From the NCBI GenBank assembly GCA_021777035.1, contig JAIQZR010000148.1, positions 1 through 55,694 of the forward strand: 55,694 bases of DNA, written 5' to 3'. Source of the stretch: Candidatus Scalindua sp. GTDB taxonomy: Bacteria; Planctomycetota; Brocadiia; Brocadiales; Scalinduaceae. The notes below the pieces were generated by a model. The model was not told the DNA's origin and searched no databases. It worked only from the letters and a program-made list of their open reading frames with translations. Shown here piece by piece: positions 26,050 through 35,907 of this stretch (positions within the stretch are counted from its first letter, which is position 1; every line of letters begins with the position of its first letter). Made by a program: the position numbers and the translations under genes.

Positions 26050-27987
26050 TTATAAAAAGTATCTCTTAAACCAATGTTGAAATACGATCAGGTTCCATAG
26101 TTGCCAGGAAGTGTCACTCTTGTTACTAAGATGTTTTTTAATAAGACCATCTATTACATCGTATTCAAAGAAACCCTGTTTATCAATGAAATCTTTTGAA
26201 AGAAAATCATCAATCAAAAATTTCAACTCCTTTTTGAGCCAAGCCCCGATGGGCATCTCAAATCCCCATTTGGGCCTGTTATGCAGCATCTGTGGCAGTA
26301 TGTCTTTAAAGGTTTCCATGAGTATGAATTTTCTTTTCAGTCCTCTAAGTTTAACATCGCCTTCCATTTCGAAGGCAAATTCAACTACCTCATGGTCTAA
26401 GAAAGGGACTCTTACTTCTAATGAGTTCCTCATGCTCATTAAATCAACTTTTGTCAGCATATCCCCGGGCAGGGAATGTTTAACGTCGACATAAAGCATT
26501 CGATTTACATTATCACCTGCAAATTCATTTAGTTTTTGAGAAATAATCCCCTTACCTTCCTCGAAAGACATTTTGTCACGGAGATGGCTTTTGATTAACT
26601 TTTGCCTTAGATCAACCGGAAATATCTCTTGCCAGCCGTAAAACCTTTCTGCAAGGGAACCACTCATGCTTTTGGTAAATTTTTTGAATCTTCTGATGTA
26701 TTCTGAATGCTTCCTGTCTCTGGAGTCAGGGAGAATATTTATAAATGGTTCTATGACCTTTTCCTTGAATATGTCGGGAAGCAGTGAGTAGTACTTTGCC
26801 AGATATTCTCCCTGGTACATCCGATAACCCGCAAACAACTCATCAGCCCCATCACCAGCCAAGGCAACGGTTACATGCCGCTTGGTTTCTTTCGAAACCA
26901 CATATGTAGGGACGGCAGAAGAGTCCGCAAACGGTTCATCCAGCGTCTCCAAAACAGCGGGAAATGAGTCTAGGATATCTTTATAATTTAACTTAAACTC
27001 ATAATGATCGGTTTTATTAAACTGGGCTACTTCCCTGGCATATTTGGTCTCATCAAATAACGGCATATCTTTATAACCGATAGAAAATGTTTTGACTGGC
27101 TTCTTAGAGTTTCTTGCCATAAGGCCGACAATAATACTGGAATCTATTCCTCCGCTCAAAAATGCGCCTAACTGCACATCAGATACTAACCTTTTCTGTA
27201 CAGCCGTTTCCATTTTTTTGTATAAATTTTCCTTATAAAAATCTATACGTTCACAGCTTTTTCCAGGTTTGTTCTGCGAATGGATGGTGCTCGGACTAAT
27301 GTCCCAGTACTTCTGCGTTGTTACCGTTTTTCCTTCTACCAGAAGATAATGTCCGGCTTCAAGTTTTTTTATGTTCTTAAAAATAGTTTTTGGCGCGGGA
27401 ATATAATTAAAAGTTAGGTACAATTCCAGTGCTGTCCAGTCTATCTCTTTAACCACATCATTGTCACATAGTATACCTTTAATTTCTGAGGAGAAGATTA
27501 ATGTTTCTCGGCTCCAGTAATAGACAAGAGGCTTAATCCCAAGCCTGTCCCGGCATAGCCATAGTTTTTCCAATCGTTTATCCCATATGCAAAAGGCAAA
27601 CATTCCATTAAGCCTTTTCAGACAATCAATTCCTTCCTCTTCATATAAGTGTATAATAACCTCTGAGTCTGTATTACTTCTGAATCGATGTCCTTTCGCT
27701 TCTAATTCGGCCCTGATTTCCCTAAAATTATATACCTCTCCATTAAAAACTAACCAGATAGTCTCTTCTTCATTGCACATAGGTTGATGACCGGCATCTG
27801 ACAGATCAATGACACTGAGGCGTGTATGTCCTAAGCCGACTTGTGTCTTTGTATTTTGAGATTTTGAGTTGACAAAAATCCCTTCGTAATTTGGCCCTCG
27901 GTAGGCAAGTGATTTACACATCCTTTTCAAAAGCGCCTCATCAACTGTTTTGCTTCCATAACTTAGTTTGCCACAAATTCCACACAT
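26050..27987 (-). CDS. asnB: Asparagine synthase (glutamine-hydrolysing)
   Basis: 645 residues. It starts MCGICG, where Cys2 is the glutaminase nucleophile. The Ntn glutaminase domain (~1-220) has RGPNYEG, GHTRLSVIDLSDAGHQPM and NGEVYNFREIR. The synthetase domain has the pyrophosphate loop GAFLSGGIDSSIIVG. The family makes asparagine from aspartate, but copies inside polysaccharide clusters are often amidotransferases that modify sugar carboxylates (for example uronamides). Context favours the latter; a specific substrate cannot be assigned. Confidence 0.92.
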   Translation of the reverse strand: MCGICGKLSYGSKTVDEALLKRMCKSLAYRGPNYEGIFVNSKSQNTKTQVGLGHTRLSVIDLSDAGHQPMCNEEETIWLVFNGEVYNFREIRAELEAKGHRFRSNTDSEVIIHLYEEEGIDCLKRLNGMFAFCIWDKRLEKLWLCRDRLGIKPLVYYWSRETLIFSSEIKGILCDNDVVKEIDWTALELYLTFNYIPAPKTIFKNIKKLEAGHYLLVEGKTVTTQKYWDISPSTIHSQNKPGKSCERIDFYKENLYKKMETAVQKRLVSDVQLGAFLSGGIDSSIIVGLMARNSKKPVKTFSIGYKDMPLFDETKYAREVAQFNKTDHYEFKLNYKDILDSFPAVLETLDEPFADSSAVPTYVVSKETKRHVTVALAGDGADELFAGYRMYQGEYLAKYYSLLPDIFKEKVIEPFINILPDSRDRKHSEYIRRFKKFTKSMSGSLAERFYGWQEIFPVDLRQKLIKSHLRDKMSFEEGKGIISQKLNEFAGDNVNRMLYVDVKHSLPGDMLTKVDLMSMRNSLEVRVPFLDHEVVEFAFEMEGDVKLRGLKRKFILMETFKDILPQMLHNRPKWGFEMPIGAWLKKELKFLIDDFLSKDFIDKQGFFEYDVIDGLIKKHLSNKSDTSWQLWNLIVFQHWFKRYFL

Positions 27988-28086
27988 TATTGCTTGTTGT
28001 CCTTAAAAATTTACCTTAACCAAGTAATGCTGCATCTACTACAATTTTTCCTATTTCGTTTTCGTTCATTTTGCCTTTCTTTGTGC

Positions 28087-28105
28087 CTCAGTGCCTTTGT
28101 GTGAG
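28087..28105. repeat. Dispersed 'CTCACxCAAAGxCAC' repeat, copy 1
   Basis: The reverse complement reads CTCACACAAAGGCACTGAG, matching a second copy at 53982-54000 at about 15 of 19 positions. It lies in a 184-bp gap, with a further related stretch (ctcctcacctctgcgtt) around 28130. It looks like a decayed member of a dispersed non-coding repeat family. Confidence 0.4.
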
Positions 28106-28171
28106 TCTATGTTTTTTGTCTTTTGCTTTTCTCCTCACCTCTGCGTTAAAAGAAAATATATGATTATTCAC

Positions 28172-29302
28172 TCACATCATTCTTTGCATAGCCTTTACAA
28201 GCCGATCTGCTGCGTGTTCCCAACTCATTTGTGTTTCAGCCCACCGGCGCCCTTCACTCCCAAGTTGCTTTGCAAGATTATCATCATTAAGCAAGCGTTT
28301 TATTGCAGATGCAATATCTTCAGGTTCATCCGGGTTGACCAGAAGTCCGGTTTTTCCATGTTTAACAGCGTCAGAAATACCACCTGAATCACCTGCTATT
28401 ACCGGGAGCCCACTGGCGCCTGCTTCAAGGAAAGATATTCCAAATCCCTCAACAAGATCAAGGCGCCCAGGTATTTCTCTGCTGGCCATAACATAGATAT
28501 CGCAAGAGGTGTATATAGCTGGTAATTTGTCATCTGAAATGAAACCTGTAAATACTACCTGATTTTCTAAATCAAGAACTTGTACCATATTCCGTAGCCT
28601 CTTTTCTTCAGGGCCTTGTCCTACTATAGTGTAGTTCGGCGTGAAACCCTGTTCCTTCAGCAAAACCAAAGCTTTAAGGACATGATCATGCCCCTTATTC
28701 AAATCCAGGCGTGCTACAGTAAGTATTTTTTGCTGTTTTGCGTTCTTATGAAGACTTGTAACTGGGCTGAAGTGTTCGGTGTTTACACCATTTAAGAGTA
28801 CCTTGATACGGCTTTGTTCAATACCCAGAGACATTACAAGACTGGCACTATAGTTACTGACAGGGAAAATTCCTTTGGCCTTGCTAAGGGCCGCAAAACG
28901 CCATCTCTTTAAGTAATATTTAAAACGTCTCCGCCAGGACGTTTTATCATCACGGATCTCAGTCCCGTGAACACTGACAAAATAAGGCACGGGAACCAAC
29001 CAGTACCACATATGGCTAATCAAAGACGTAATCCAAACAACGTGTAATACAGCATCAATACGGTGTCTCCTGAGTATCCATGGAACATATATAATAAAAG
29101 CGATGTAACGTAAAATAGGGATCGAAGGGGTGCGTATTATTCTATAACGAGAACCATGGTCAAAGGCTTTGGCATCGGGAATCCCGGTTGCTAAAACGGT
29201 AACCTGGTTTTCCTTAGTAAGGAACGTAGACAACTCTTTTGTGTAAGCTCCTATTCCCCAACTACGTGGTGAGAAATCCGATCCAACAACTAAAATGTTC
29301 AT
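28172..29302 (-). CDS. Glycosyltransferase family 4 (PimB-like)
   Basis: 376 residues. The N-terminal domain opens MNILVVGSDFSPRSWGIGAYTKEL. The donor domain has TVARLDLNKGHDHVLKAL, VVFTGFISDDKLP and the E-x7-E block VEGFGISFLEAGASGLPVIA. This resembles mannosyltransferases acting on lipid-linked precursors, though the sugar is not assignable. A coding-free 58 bp separates it from the next upstream glycosyltransferase gene. Confidence 0.9.
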   Translation of the reverse strand: MNILVVGSDFSPRSWGIGAYTKELSTFLTKENQVTVLATGIPDAKAFDHGSRYRIIRTPSIPILRYIAFIIYVPWILRRHRIDAVLHVVWITSLISHMWYWLVPVPYFVSVHGTEIRDDKTSWRRRFKYYLKRWRFAALSKAKGIFPVSNYSASLVMSLGIEQSRIKVLLNGVNTEHFSPVTSLHKNAKQQKILTVARLDLNKGHDHVLKALVLLKEQGFTPNYTIVGQGPEEKRLRNMVQVLDLENQVVFTGFISDDKLPAIYTSCDIYVMASREIPGRLDLVEGFGISFLEAGASGLPVIAGDSGGISDAVKHGKTGLLVNPDEPEDIASAIKRLLNDDNLAKQLGSEGRRWAETQMSWEHAADRLVKAMQRMM

Positions 29303-29360
29303 GTTATGCTTTCCTTATAAAGGAACCCACAGGTAACGAATCAATAAACTTTCTTTCCTC

Positions 29361-30521
29361 CTACAGGGCTCCTATTTTTCCCCTTGGTGACAAAAGCTTC
29401 TCGTAAACTTCCTCAACCTTTTGTACCATAATGTCTACTCCATATCGCTCTTCTACTACCCTTCTGGCGGCCAAGCCCATTTGGTATGCTTTGTCACGAT
29501 GATTAAGCAGGTCAACTATGGTTTCTGATAAAGCTTTTGGGTCTTTGGGTGGTGCGAGTAAACCTGTCACCCCGTTATTCAGTACTTCTTTTACACCATC
29601 AATGTGAGTAGCTACGATTGGTTTTGCCATCGCCATTGCCTCCAGGAGAATCATCGGTAATCCTTCTAATAATGAAGGCATAACGAAAATATCAATAGAT
29701 GCTAAAACATCCTTAATATCACTTCTAAAGCCGGTAAAAATTATTTTATCTTCTAACTTTAAATTTTTGCTTTTAGCCTCCAACTTGTCTTTTAACGTAC
29801 CTTCCCCCACAATTAAGAACCTTGTCTCTTTGGAATTTTTTAATACATCCGGTATTGCCTCAATAAAATATTCAAAGCCTTTCTGCCAAACCAGCCGTCC
29901 TATTGCTCCCACGACAGGTACATCATCTTCCAGTCCGGATTCCTTCCTGAATCTGAACCTCCGGCGTATAAGTTCATCTTCTTCCATACAGTATTCATCT
30001 TTCTCTATCCCATTATAAATCTTAACTACCCTTTGAGGTGCAATCCTATGCTTCTCAATCATTGTTTTTTCCAGCGCATCAGAAACAACCATGAACATGT
30101 CTACAAAACGCTCCGAGAACCGGTTAAAGGTTTTATATATTAGTTTTCTTATTGGATTTACATCGAAACCTTCTACTGGCATAGGAACTGTGGAGACTAC
30201 AATAGGTGCACTTGCCAGTTTTGCCGCTACTCGTGCAAAGAAATCTGCGCGTGCTCCCTGGCTGTGTACTATATCAACTCTTTCTCTTTTTATCAAACTC
30301 GATAATTGTAAAATTACACCGGGGTTAAATCTATTGCTCATATCTACAGGTTCAATATGTGCACTACTTTCTTCAATTTTTTCAATAAATGTTCCTGTTG
30401 GTAAACAAGCGACCATAATTTTATATTTTTTGCTGGATAATCGGTTGATTATCTGTGCGAATACCCTTTCGCCACCACCAAACTCCATATTGTCAAATAC
30501 ATATAGGAGGTTATATTTCAT
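29361..30521 (-). CDS. Glycosyltransferase family 4
   Basis: 386 residues. The N-terminal domain holds FDNMEFGGGERVFAQIINRL and VHSQGARADFFARVAAKLA. The donor domain holds VVGAIGRLVWQKGFEYFIEA, IFTGFRSDIKDVLASIDIF and EGLPMILLEAMAMAKPIVAT (E-x7-E). It is a typical cytoplasmic GT-B sugar transferase. The sugar donor and acceptor are unknown. About 375 bp without a gene lies upstream, so the promoter of this operon segment may be there. Confidence 0.9.
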   Translation of the reverse strand: MKYNLLYVFDNMEFGGGERVFAQIINRLSSKKYKIMVACLPTGTFIEKIEESSAHIEPVDMSNRFNPGVILQLSSLIKRERVDIVHSQGARADFFARVAAKLASAPIVVSTVPMPVEGFDVNPIRKLIYKTFNRFSERFVDMFMVVSDALEKTMIEKHRIAPQRVVKIYNGIEKDEYCMEEDELIRRRFRFRKESGLEDDVPVVGAIGRLVWQKGFEYFIEAIPDVLKNSKETRFLIVGEGTLKDKLEAKSKNLKLEDKIIFTGFRSDIKDVLASIDIFVMPSLLEGLPMILLEAMAMAKPIVATHIDGVKEVLNNGVTGLLAPPKDPKALSETIVDLLNHRDKAYQMGLAARRVVEERYGVDIMVQKVEEVYEKLLSPRGKIGAL

Positions 30522-30896
30522 AGATTATACCTTACAGTACACAATAATAAATAGAGTGATCTTGTATTGTGCCTGATCTGGACAGGATCAAACAGGGGCC
30601 AGTAAATTACAAAACCCAAATCACAATTTACAAACAAATATCAAATATCTGAACAATCAAAATCATTTTTTTTGGAATTTTATATTTTTGATTGAAATTG
30701 GTTAGCTGGTGATTTACAGGCATCCTGAAAAACACTATTAATAAATTTAGGCAATAGCTTCGGCCTTGTATATAATGCAATCTAGCAGTTAAAACCAGTG
30801 GAGAGATATTTTATTTTGGAGAGGATTTTAGATAGATATCAACTTCTTCGTAATATCGTCTGAAGTCTGGCTAACTTCTTATAATATCTTGTTGAA
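30522..30896. other. Intergenic region with AT-rich degenerate repeat
   Basis: No gene. At ~30600-30710 a low-complexity stretch (acaaacccaaatcacaattt-like, then its approximate complement tttttgattgaaattgg) resembles others at ~31630-31750 and ~36365-36395. It is probably a decayed dispersed element. Confidence 0.4.
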
Positions 30897-31319
30897 TCAT
30901 TTGACAATACCTATTTCTCTTAATCGTACAGCTTCCAACTGAAGGACATATTTTCTGAAATGACACTGGTATTGCCAATATCTCTTACGAGCCCAGGAGG
31001 AGAAGTTATACAGCAATTGTTCTTCCCTTATGTAGATAATTTCATGATTTAGTAACAGGTCAAATAATAATAATGGAGAAGCGTCATTTAAAATAACCAG
31101 ATCAATATCACGCCTCTTATAAACATCTATGAGGGAGCATTGGAGTTCCCAAACTTTTTCTGAAGAGATACGTTTTCTTAGATAGATACCGATATCAATA
31201 TCACTTTTAGCCGTGACTCGGTTCTTAGCATGGGAACCAAACAAAAAAATAAGATCAATTCCGTACAAATTACAAATATGCTTGAGAGTTCGTTCTTCTT
31301 CTTGTACTAATTGTTCCAT
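30897..31319 (-). CDS. Minimal nucleotidyltransferase (MNT/MntA-like), solitary
   Basis: 140 residues from the ATG at 31319; the open frame extends to a TTG at 31391, but family alignment begins at MEQLVQEEERTLKHICNLYG. It carries the polymerase-beta-type motif FLFGSHAKNRVTAKSDIDIGIYL (GSxA...DxD) and a third acidic residue in RRDIDLVIL. MntA proteins act as antitoxins that AMPylate HEPN-domain RNases (HepT). No HEPN gene (RxxxxH) is seen on either side, so the partner may be lost. The C-terminal ~35 residues are Arg/Tyr-rich and unusual for the family. Confidence 0.72.
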   Translation of the reverse strand: MEQLVQEEERTLKHICNLYGIDLIFLFGSHAKNRVTAKSDIDIGIYLRKRISSEKVWELQCSLIDVYKRRDIDLVILNDASPLLLFDLLLNHEIIYIREEQLLYNFSSWARKRYWQYQCHFRKYVLQLEAVRLREIGIVK

Positions 31320-31831
31320 ATTCTTTATTAACTTGTTATGCAACAAATAGTTAAAACCGAAACTTCTCGTATGGTAATATAATGTTTCCAACGTTGCAAT
31401 TAAAAAAGGCCGTACCGGAAAATCAGATAAGATACTATGGAATGTACAGAGAAATATGAAGATTAAAAGTCCACCCGTTGGGTGCTACGTTAATTGTCTC
31501 CTGGAATCCTTTTCTCCTTATAAAAAATAGTATTTGTGATGAATAATAAAAGAAACAACTATAAGGAAACCAGGAATGCAGGAAAAAAGTAACAAAATAA
31601 TTGAATCAGTCAAACCCTGTAGCCTGGCTATCATCAAATCTAAATTTCTAAATGCTCAAACACCAGTTATTTCTTCTCAGATCCTAAATTCTTTCGTTTT
31701 TGAAATTGGAATTTTAGTGATTTGAAAATTGTTTCGAGTTTCGGATTTCGTGCTTCGAATTTTTTCCCGCTGAAAGCGGCTTTTTTCTAAGCTTGTCTTA
31801 GAAAAATGTAGATGCCTATTGTTACTCGATT
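31320..31831. other. Intergenic region with two hairpins
   Basis: No gene. An AT-rich decayed repeat occupies ~31630-31750. At 31767-31779 CCGCT-GAA-AGCGG is followed by CTTTTTTC, a plus-strand terminator shape although no plus-strand gene ends nearby. It is followed at 31782-31806 by a perfect 10-bp stem TTTTTCTAAG/CTTAGAAAAA. These lie 26-65 bp past the stop of the minus-strand GT2 gene and may protect or end its message. Confidence 0.45.
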
Positions 31832-32764
31832 TCACAAATCTACTTTACCTACACGATTTATGATTGCGTGTCTGGCTGCTTTTAGCATTACCAGCCACTC
31901 TTCCAACCTGATACCTCTATGGAATCGAATGGAATCCAATATCATTTTTGGTACCCAAAAAATTGTGTACAAGGGGAAACAGATCATTTTTTGTAACAAC
32001 GAAGCGTTCTTGCGGATAACTAATAGCTTGTTGCGGTAAATATAATAGGTTCGCTCCGGGGTTTTTGTCCCTCCTCTTGCCACATTATGCCTGACGATTA
32101 TGTCGGGGAGATAAAAAATCTTATACCCCTTTTTCTTTGCTCTCAGACAAAAATCCACTTCAGCGTGAGAAGTATAGTAATCTCTGTCAAAGCCCTTCAA
32201 ATCGAAGATAACCTCTGCTTTTATGAGCATACAACATCCGATGACATAATCACATTCAATCATACCGTTGGTATCAGTATCTCGGTATCTGCCTGCCCAA
32301 AGATTTACAAAACCGGCACCATGGGCTGTTTCATCTGGTTTTGACTCATAAACTATCCTCGGGCCGATGATTCCTGTGTCAGGATGGTCTTGGAAAGTGC
32401 TTATCAGGACGTTTAAACTGTCACTTGGCAAAAAAACGTCATCGTCTATGTTTAAAACGTAATCTGTATTGCTGTCAACACGTTTGAATAGTTCGTCCCT
32501 GGATGTAAAGCCTCCCAGGTTTTCTTCACTTTGTATTATATTCAAGCTTCTCCAGCCTTCGTTTTTCATCTCCTTGAAGACCCGATTGACTTCTGCTTGA
32601 GTTCCATCTGTTGAGCCGTTGTCCCATATAATCATCTCCATATATTTTGCTGGATAATCAAGTTTTCGAAGAAAATGAAGACACTTGATTATATCTGTTC
32701 TCCTGTTCAGTGTTGGAATCACGATGGATACAAAAGGAAAATTCGTTATTTTTTCAAACATCAC
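31832..32764 (-). CDS. Glycosyltransferase family 2 (rhamnosyltransferase-like)
   Basis: 310 residues from GTG, or 309 from the adjacent ATG at 32761. GT-A fold: VSIVIPTLNRRTDIIKCL, the metal-binding DxD in LNIDDDVFLP, and the acceptor-side acidic block HAEVDFCLRAKKKGYKIFYLP. It resembles inverting transferases that add rhamnose or similar sugars to lipid-linked glycans. Its GTG overlaps by one base the stop of the upstream GT2 gene, so the two are translationally coupled. Confidence 0.88.
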   Translation of the reverse strand: MMFEKITNFPFVSIVIPTLNRRTDIIKCLHFLRKLDYPAKYMEMIIWDNGSTDGTQAEVNRVFKEMKNEGWRSLNIIQSEENLGGFTSRDELFKRVDSNTDYVLNIDDDVFLPSDSLNVLISTFQDHPDTGIIGPRIVYESKPDETAHGAGFVNLWAGRYRDTDTNGMIECDYVIGCCMLIKAEVIFDLKGFDRDYYTSHAEVDFCLRAKKKGYKIFYLPDIIVRHNVARGGTKTPERTYYIYRNKLLVIRKNASLLQKMICFPLYTIFWVPKMILDSIRFHRGIRLEEWLVMLKAARHAIINRVGKVDL

Positions 32765-33501
32765 TAACTATACCTATTCAAGAGGTTATAAAATTTCATT
32801 CTAAACAAATCATATAGCATATGAAGAGAGTCTTTTATAATATGAAACTTGGAGTATGGGGAATTTAACCATCTTACAGGTACCTCCTTTATCCTGAACC
32901 CCTGTCTCCTGGCAATTAGAAGGATTTCAACGTCAAAAGCAAAGCCTTCAATTCTCTGTTTTCTAAATACATTATCTACCACATCTCTTTTGAAGCATTT
33001 AAAACCACATTGAGTATCCTTAAAGCCGGTAAAAACTATTAAGCTTATTATTTTATTGAATATTTTACCCATACTTCTACGCATGAATGACTGGTATATT
33101 TCTACTTGTGATTCCTTCAGACTCCTCGAACCAATAGCCACGTCATATCCTTTGTCCAGCCAAAAGAAAAGTTTTTCGATCTCATTTATAGGTGTTGACA
33201 AATCCGCATCGGTAAACAGCACAAAATCCCCATTTGATTCCAGCATTCCTCTTCTAACAGAGTATCCTTTTCCCATGGTGGTTTCATTTTCGATAATCGT
33301 TAGCTTATACACAAACCGTTCATATTCTCTAACGACTTCAATTGTTGAATCTGTACTGCCATCGATGACAACGGTGATTTCGCTTTTAAAATTCTTTATC
33401 TTCAGATAATCTACTATTTTTCCAAGTGTATCGCCGATTCTTTTTTCCTCATTATATGCAGGAATTACAATAGACAAATAAATATTATCTTTAATGTGCA
33501 T
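32764..33501 (-). CDS. Glycosyltransferase family 2, polyprenyl-phosphate glycosyltransferase type
   Basis: 245 residues. It reads LSIVIPAYNEEKRIGDTL, DGSTDSTIEVV, the DxD block LFTDADLSTPINEIEKL, and IGSRSLKESQVEIYQSFMRR. This resembles dolichyl-phosphate beta-glucosyltransferase (ALG5) and its bacterial relatives, which make polyprenyl-phosphate-sugar donors. Such donors feed GT-C enzymes, and the gene immediately upstream encodes a large DUF2079 membrane protein with GT-C features, so a donor-maker/user pair is plausible. Confidence 0.86.
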   Translation of the reverse strand: MHIKDNIYLSIVIPAYNEEKRIGDTLGKIVDYLKIKNFKSEITVVIDGSTDSTIEVVREYERFVYKLTIIENETTMGKGYSVRRGMLESNGDFVLFTDADLSTPINEIEKLFFWLDKGYDVAIGSRSLKESQVEIYQSFMRRSMGKIFNKIISLIVFTGFKDTQCGFKCFKRDVVDNVFRKQRIEGFAFDVEILLIARRQGFRIKEVPVRWLNSPYSKFHIIKDSLHMLYDLFRMKFYNLLNRYS

Positions 33502-33516
33502 GATGTGTAGGTATTG

Positions 33517-35868
33517 TTAAAATCGTTGAACGGTAATAATCCCTGCTTTTGTTAAATCTTCTAACGTATCATTATCACTCGCTTTCTTACTTACTCCCAC
33601 ATATATATGATAAATCCCGGGTTGGACGGTTATTGGCAACTCAACCCAATACGATTCATGAATTATCTCTTTTGCCTTCCAGTCGGAAGTTGGATAAAGA
33701 TTATAAACCGGTTCATGGTTTTGTTGAAAGACAATTCTTCCATTCTCATCCACAAGTTTAACTAACATATGATAGTTAAGGCCAATCTTTTCAGATACCT
33801 TCCAGAAATAAACAATACGAAATGGCATTTTAGGTCGTACGGTTGAGGTATTCAATGTGTATCCCCAAAATATTATATTGTTATTGAACTCAACATCTAC
33901 TATTTGATCGGGGCTATCGGTAGTCAAAGCAATCTTTTTGATACCCAGACCATCCTTATAATCTTTCTTAAAAATAGTATAACCATCTTTGAAACGAAAG
34001 ACGCCATAGTTACGTAGAAACAGCAACTTTTTTACACTTTTATTAAACTCTTCACGGCTAATTGATTTTGACCTGCAGTAGGGCTTTGCCAGATTTATCA
34101 TCACATATTCCGGTTCTATATGAGGAGGGTATGGAAAGGTATAAGCATTTTTCCTGATGGTCAGATGTACACCCAGATTATTGGACGCTGAGACTGATGC
34201 ATTAGGAGGAATCAATTTAAGCATTTCCTTTGCAGAATCAACACATTCCTTCTTCACCAAATATTCATCGGCATATGGATCTAAAGAATAAGGCAGTGGG
34301 CCATACAAAATACTGCTGATTATACTTGCAAACAATATAACTGAGGAAAAGGCAAAGGCAAGATTTGATCTTGAAAAGGTATATGTTGAATCAAATTTTT
34401 TTGTAAAATACACAATAAAAATTTGCCTGTTTAGCAAAAATTTCAAAGCATATATACTCGAAATAAAGATAAAAGGCGTTATAGTTGCTGTATAAAAGAA
34501 CCGGATAGTCGACATGTAAACAGCACTTGACAACATGTTTCCCATAATCATTGAAAAACCAATCAGGAAGGTTGGAGGATGAAAAAGGGAGATAAAACAT
34601 AAAGGCAGAGTCAACAAAACAATATATCCCAATTTTTCAATAATTAGAATTTTCTTTAGAACAAAAATGGGATGAAGAAATATGGTTGATATAATCTCTT
34701 CTAAGTTGTTTCCAAGATAAGAGTAGAGACCAAAGGAACCGGTATTTAATTCGGAATATTCTCCTGATGTTATGTGCGGCAGAAAAATCCAATAAGCGAA
34801 ATAGAACCATAACACACTCAATAACGTTGTGATAAGGCCGATTTTCTTCTTTCTTTCATAGAAGAAAATATATATCCCCAGAAAAAAAACAATAGGGACT
34901 ACATCTTCTCTACACAACAAGGCGAAGACAAGAAAAATAAAATATCTGAAATAATACCTTTTCTGCAAAAAGTAGAAAGTAAAAAGAAGAAGAGGGGTAG
35001 CGATATTTACCGGGTGAAATTCATACAAATTGGCAAACTGTAATGCAGGATATAGGAGGTATCCAATACACAGAGAAATAGCCAGAAAATTGTTATCAAG
35101 TTTATCTTTTGCCAGCCAATAGATGGGGAAAACACCAGACGACAATAATGCACTTTGCAAAATAAGTAATGTAATCGGATCACTGTAAATTTTATAAAAA
35201 GGGCCCAAAAACATTAGAATGGGAGTCATGTGATCTGCAAAAATGTTTCTGCCCTGAAAAGAACTGAAGGGTACTTCAAGATTACTAAAAAGCCAAACTA
35301 CCTGAGAGTAAAATCCTAAACAATCAATACCGGAATTAAGGTTAATGTGTCTAGTGATTGAATAATATGATAGTACGCCCGCGTACATGGCCGTGAGTAT
35401 AGACAGGAAATAGTAAACCCTGTTTCTTTGCAGGATATACAGATTGGAGGGAAAATTTAAATGATTCGCAAAAAGAAATATCTTTAAGAAGACCATCATA
35501 CTACCAATAGGAATTATTAAAATTCCTGAAAAATATCTTTCTACCATATAGCCGTAGAAAGGTGTGCTGGCAGAAAACGAGTACTTAATTAGAAAAAACA
35601 AGAATAGTAATAGCGGGAGGAATGTATAAGTATCTCTTTTTAGCACATCGCGCATTTTCAAGCCAGAGAGGCGTGAAATGATGAAAGAGGAGATGAATAA
35701 AGAGGCGTACAAGATATATATAACTGTAAATATTAAAAAAACAGGGGAAGAGGTAGAAGAATACATGCTCCAGACAAACAGGCCCAGTGAGACACCACCT
35801 AAAGGAATGATTAAGTGATAATGCAAATCTTTAATATTTTTTATGCAAGTGCTATTTATCATATTCAA
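33517..35868 (-). CDS. DUF2079 multi-spanning membrane protein (GT-C-like)
   Basis: 783 residues. About 12-13 hydrophobic helices cover residues ~20-500, followed by a ~270-residue soluble C-terminal part (TVRPKMPFRIVYFWKVSEKI, beta-rich). The segment SGIDCLGFYSQVVWLFSN...NIFADHMTPILMFLGPFY is typical of DUF2079, predicted to be GT-C-fold glycosyltransferases using polyprenyl-phosphate sugars on the outer face of the membrane. The first periplasmic loop carries the Asp (GID) expected as the catalytic residue. The acceptor is unknown. It is only 15 bp from the downstream polyprenyl-glycosyltransferase gene. Confidence 0.8.
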   Translation of the reverse strand: MNMINSTCIKNIKDLHYHLIIPLGGVSLGLFVWSMYSSTSSPVFLIFTVIYILYASLFISSFIISRLSGLKMRDVLKRDTYTFLPLLLFLFFLIKYSFSASTPFYGYMVERYFSGILIIPIGSMMVFLKIFLFANHLNFPSNLYILQRNRVYYFLSILTAMYAGVLSYYSITRHINLNSGIDCLGFYSQVVWLFSNLEVPFSSFQGRNIFADHMTPILMFLGPFYKIYSDPITLLILQSALLSSGVFPIYWLAKDKLDNNFLAISLCIGYLLYPALQFANLYEFHPVNIATPLLLFTFYFLQKRYYFRYFIFLVFALLCREDVVPIVFFLGIYIFFYERKKKIGLITTLLSVLWFYFAYWIFLPHITSGEYSELNTGSFGLYSYLGNNLEEIISTIFLHPIFVLKKILIIEKLGYIVLLTLPLCFISLFHPPTFLIGFSMIMGNMLSSAVYMSTIRFFYTATITPFIFISSIYALKFLLNRQIFIVYFTKKFDSTYTFSRSNLAFAFSSVILFASIISSILYGPLPYSLDPYADEYLVKKECVDSAKEMLKLIPPNASVSASNNLGVHLTIRKNAYTFPYPPHIEPEYVMINLAKPYCRSKSISREEFNKSVKKLLFLRNYGVFRFKDGYTIFKKDYKDGLGIKKIALTTDSPDQIVDVEFNNNIIFWGYTLNTSTVRPKMPFRIVYFWKVSEKIGLNYHMLVKLVDENGRIVFQQNHEPVYNLYPTSDWKAKEIIHESYWVELPITVQPGIYHIYVGVSKKASDNDTLEDLTKAGIITVQRF

Positions 35869-35907
35869 TGTTCATGGCGCATCCGAATTGATAAAAATTG
35901 CCCTGAA

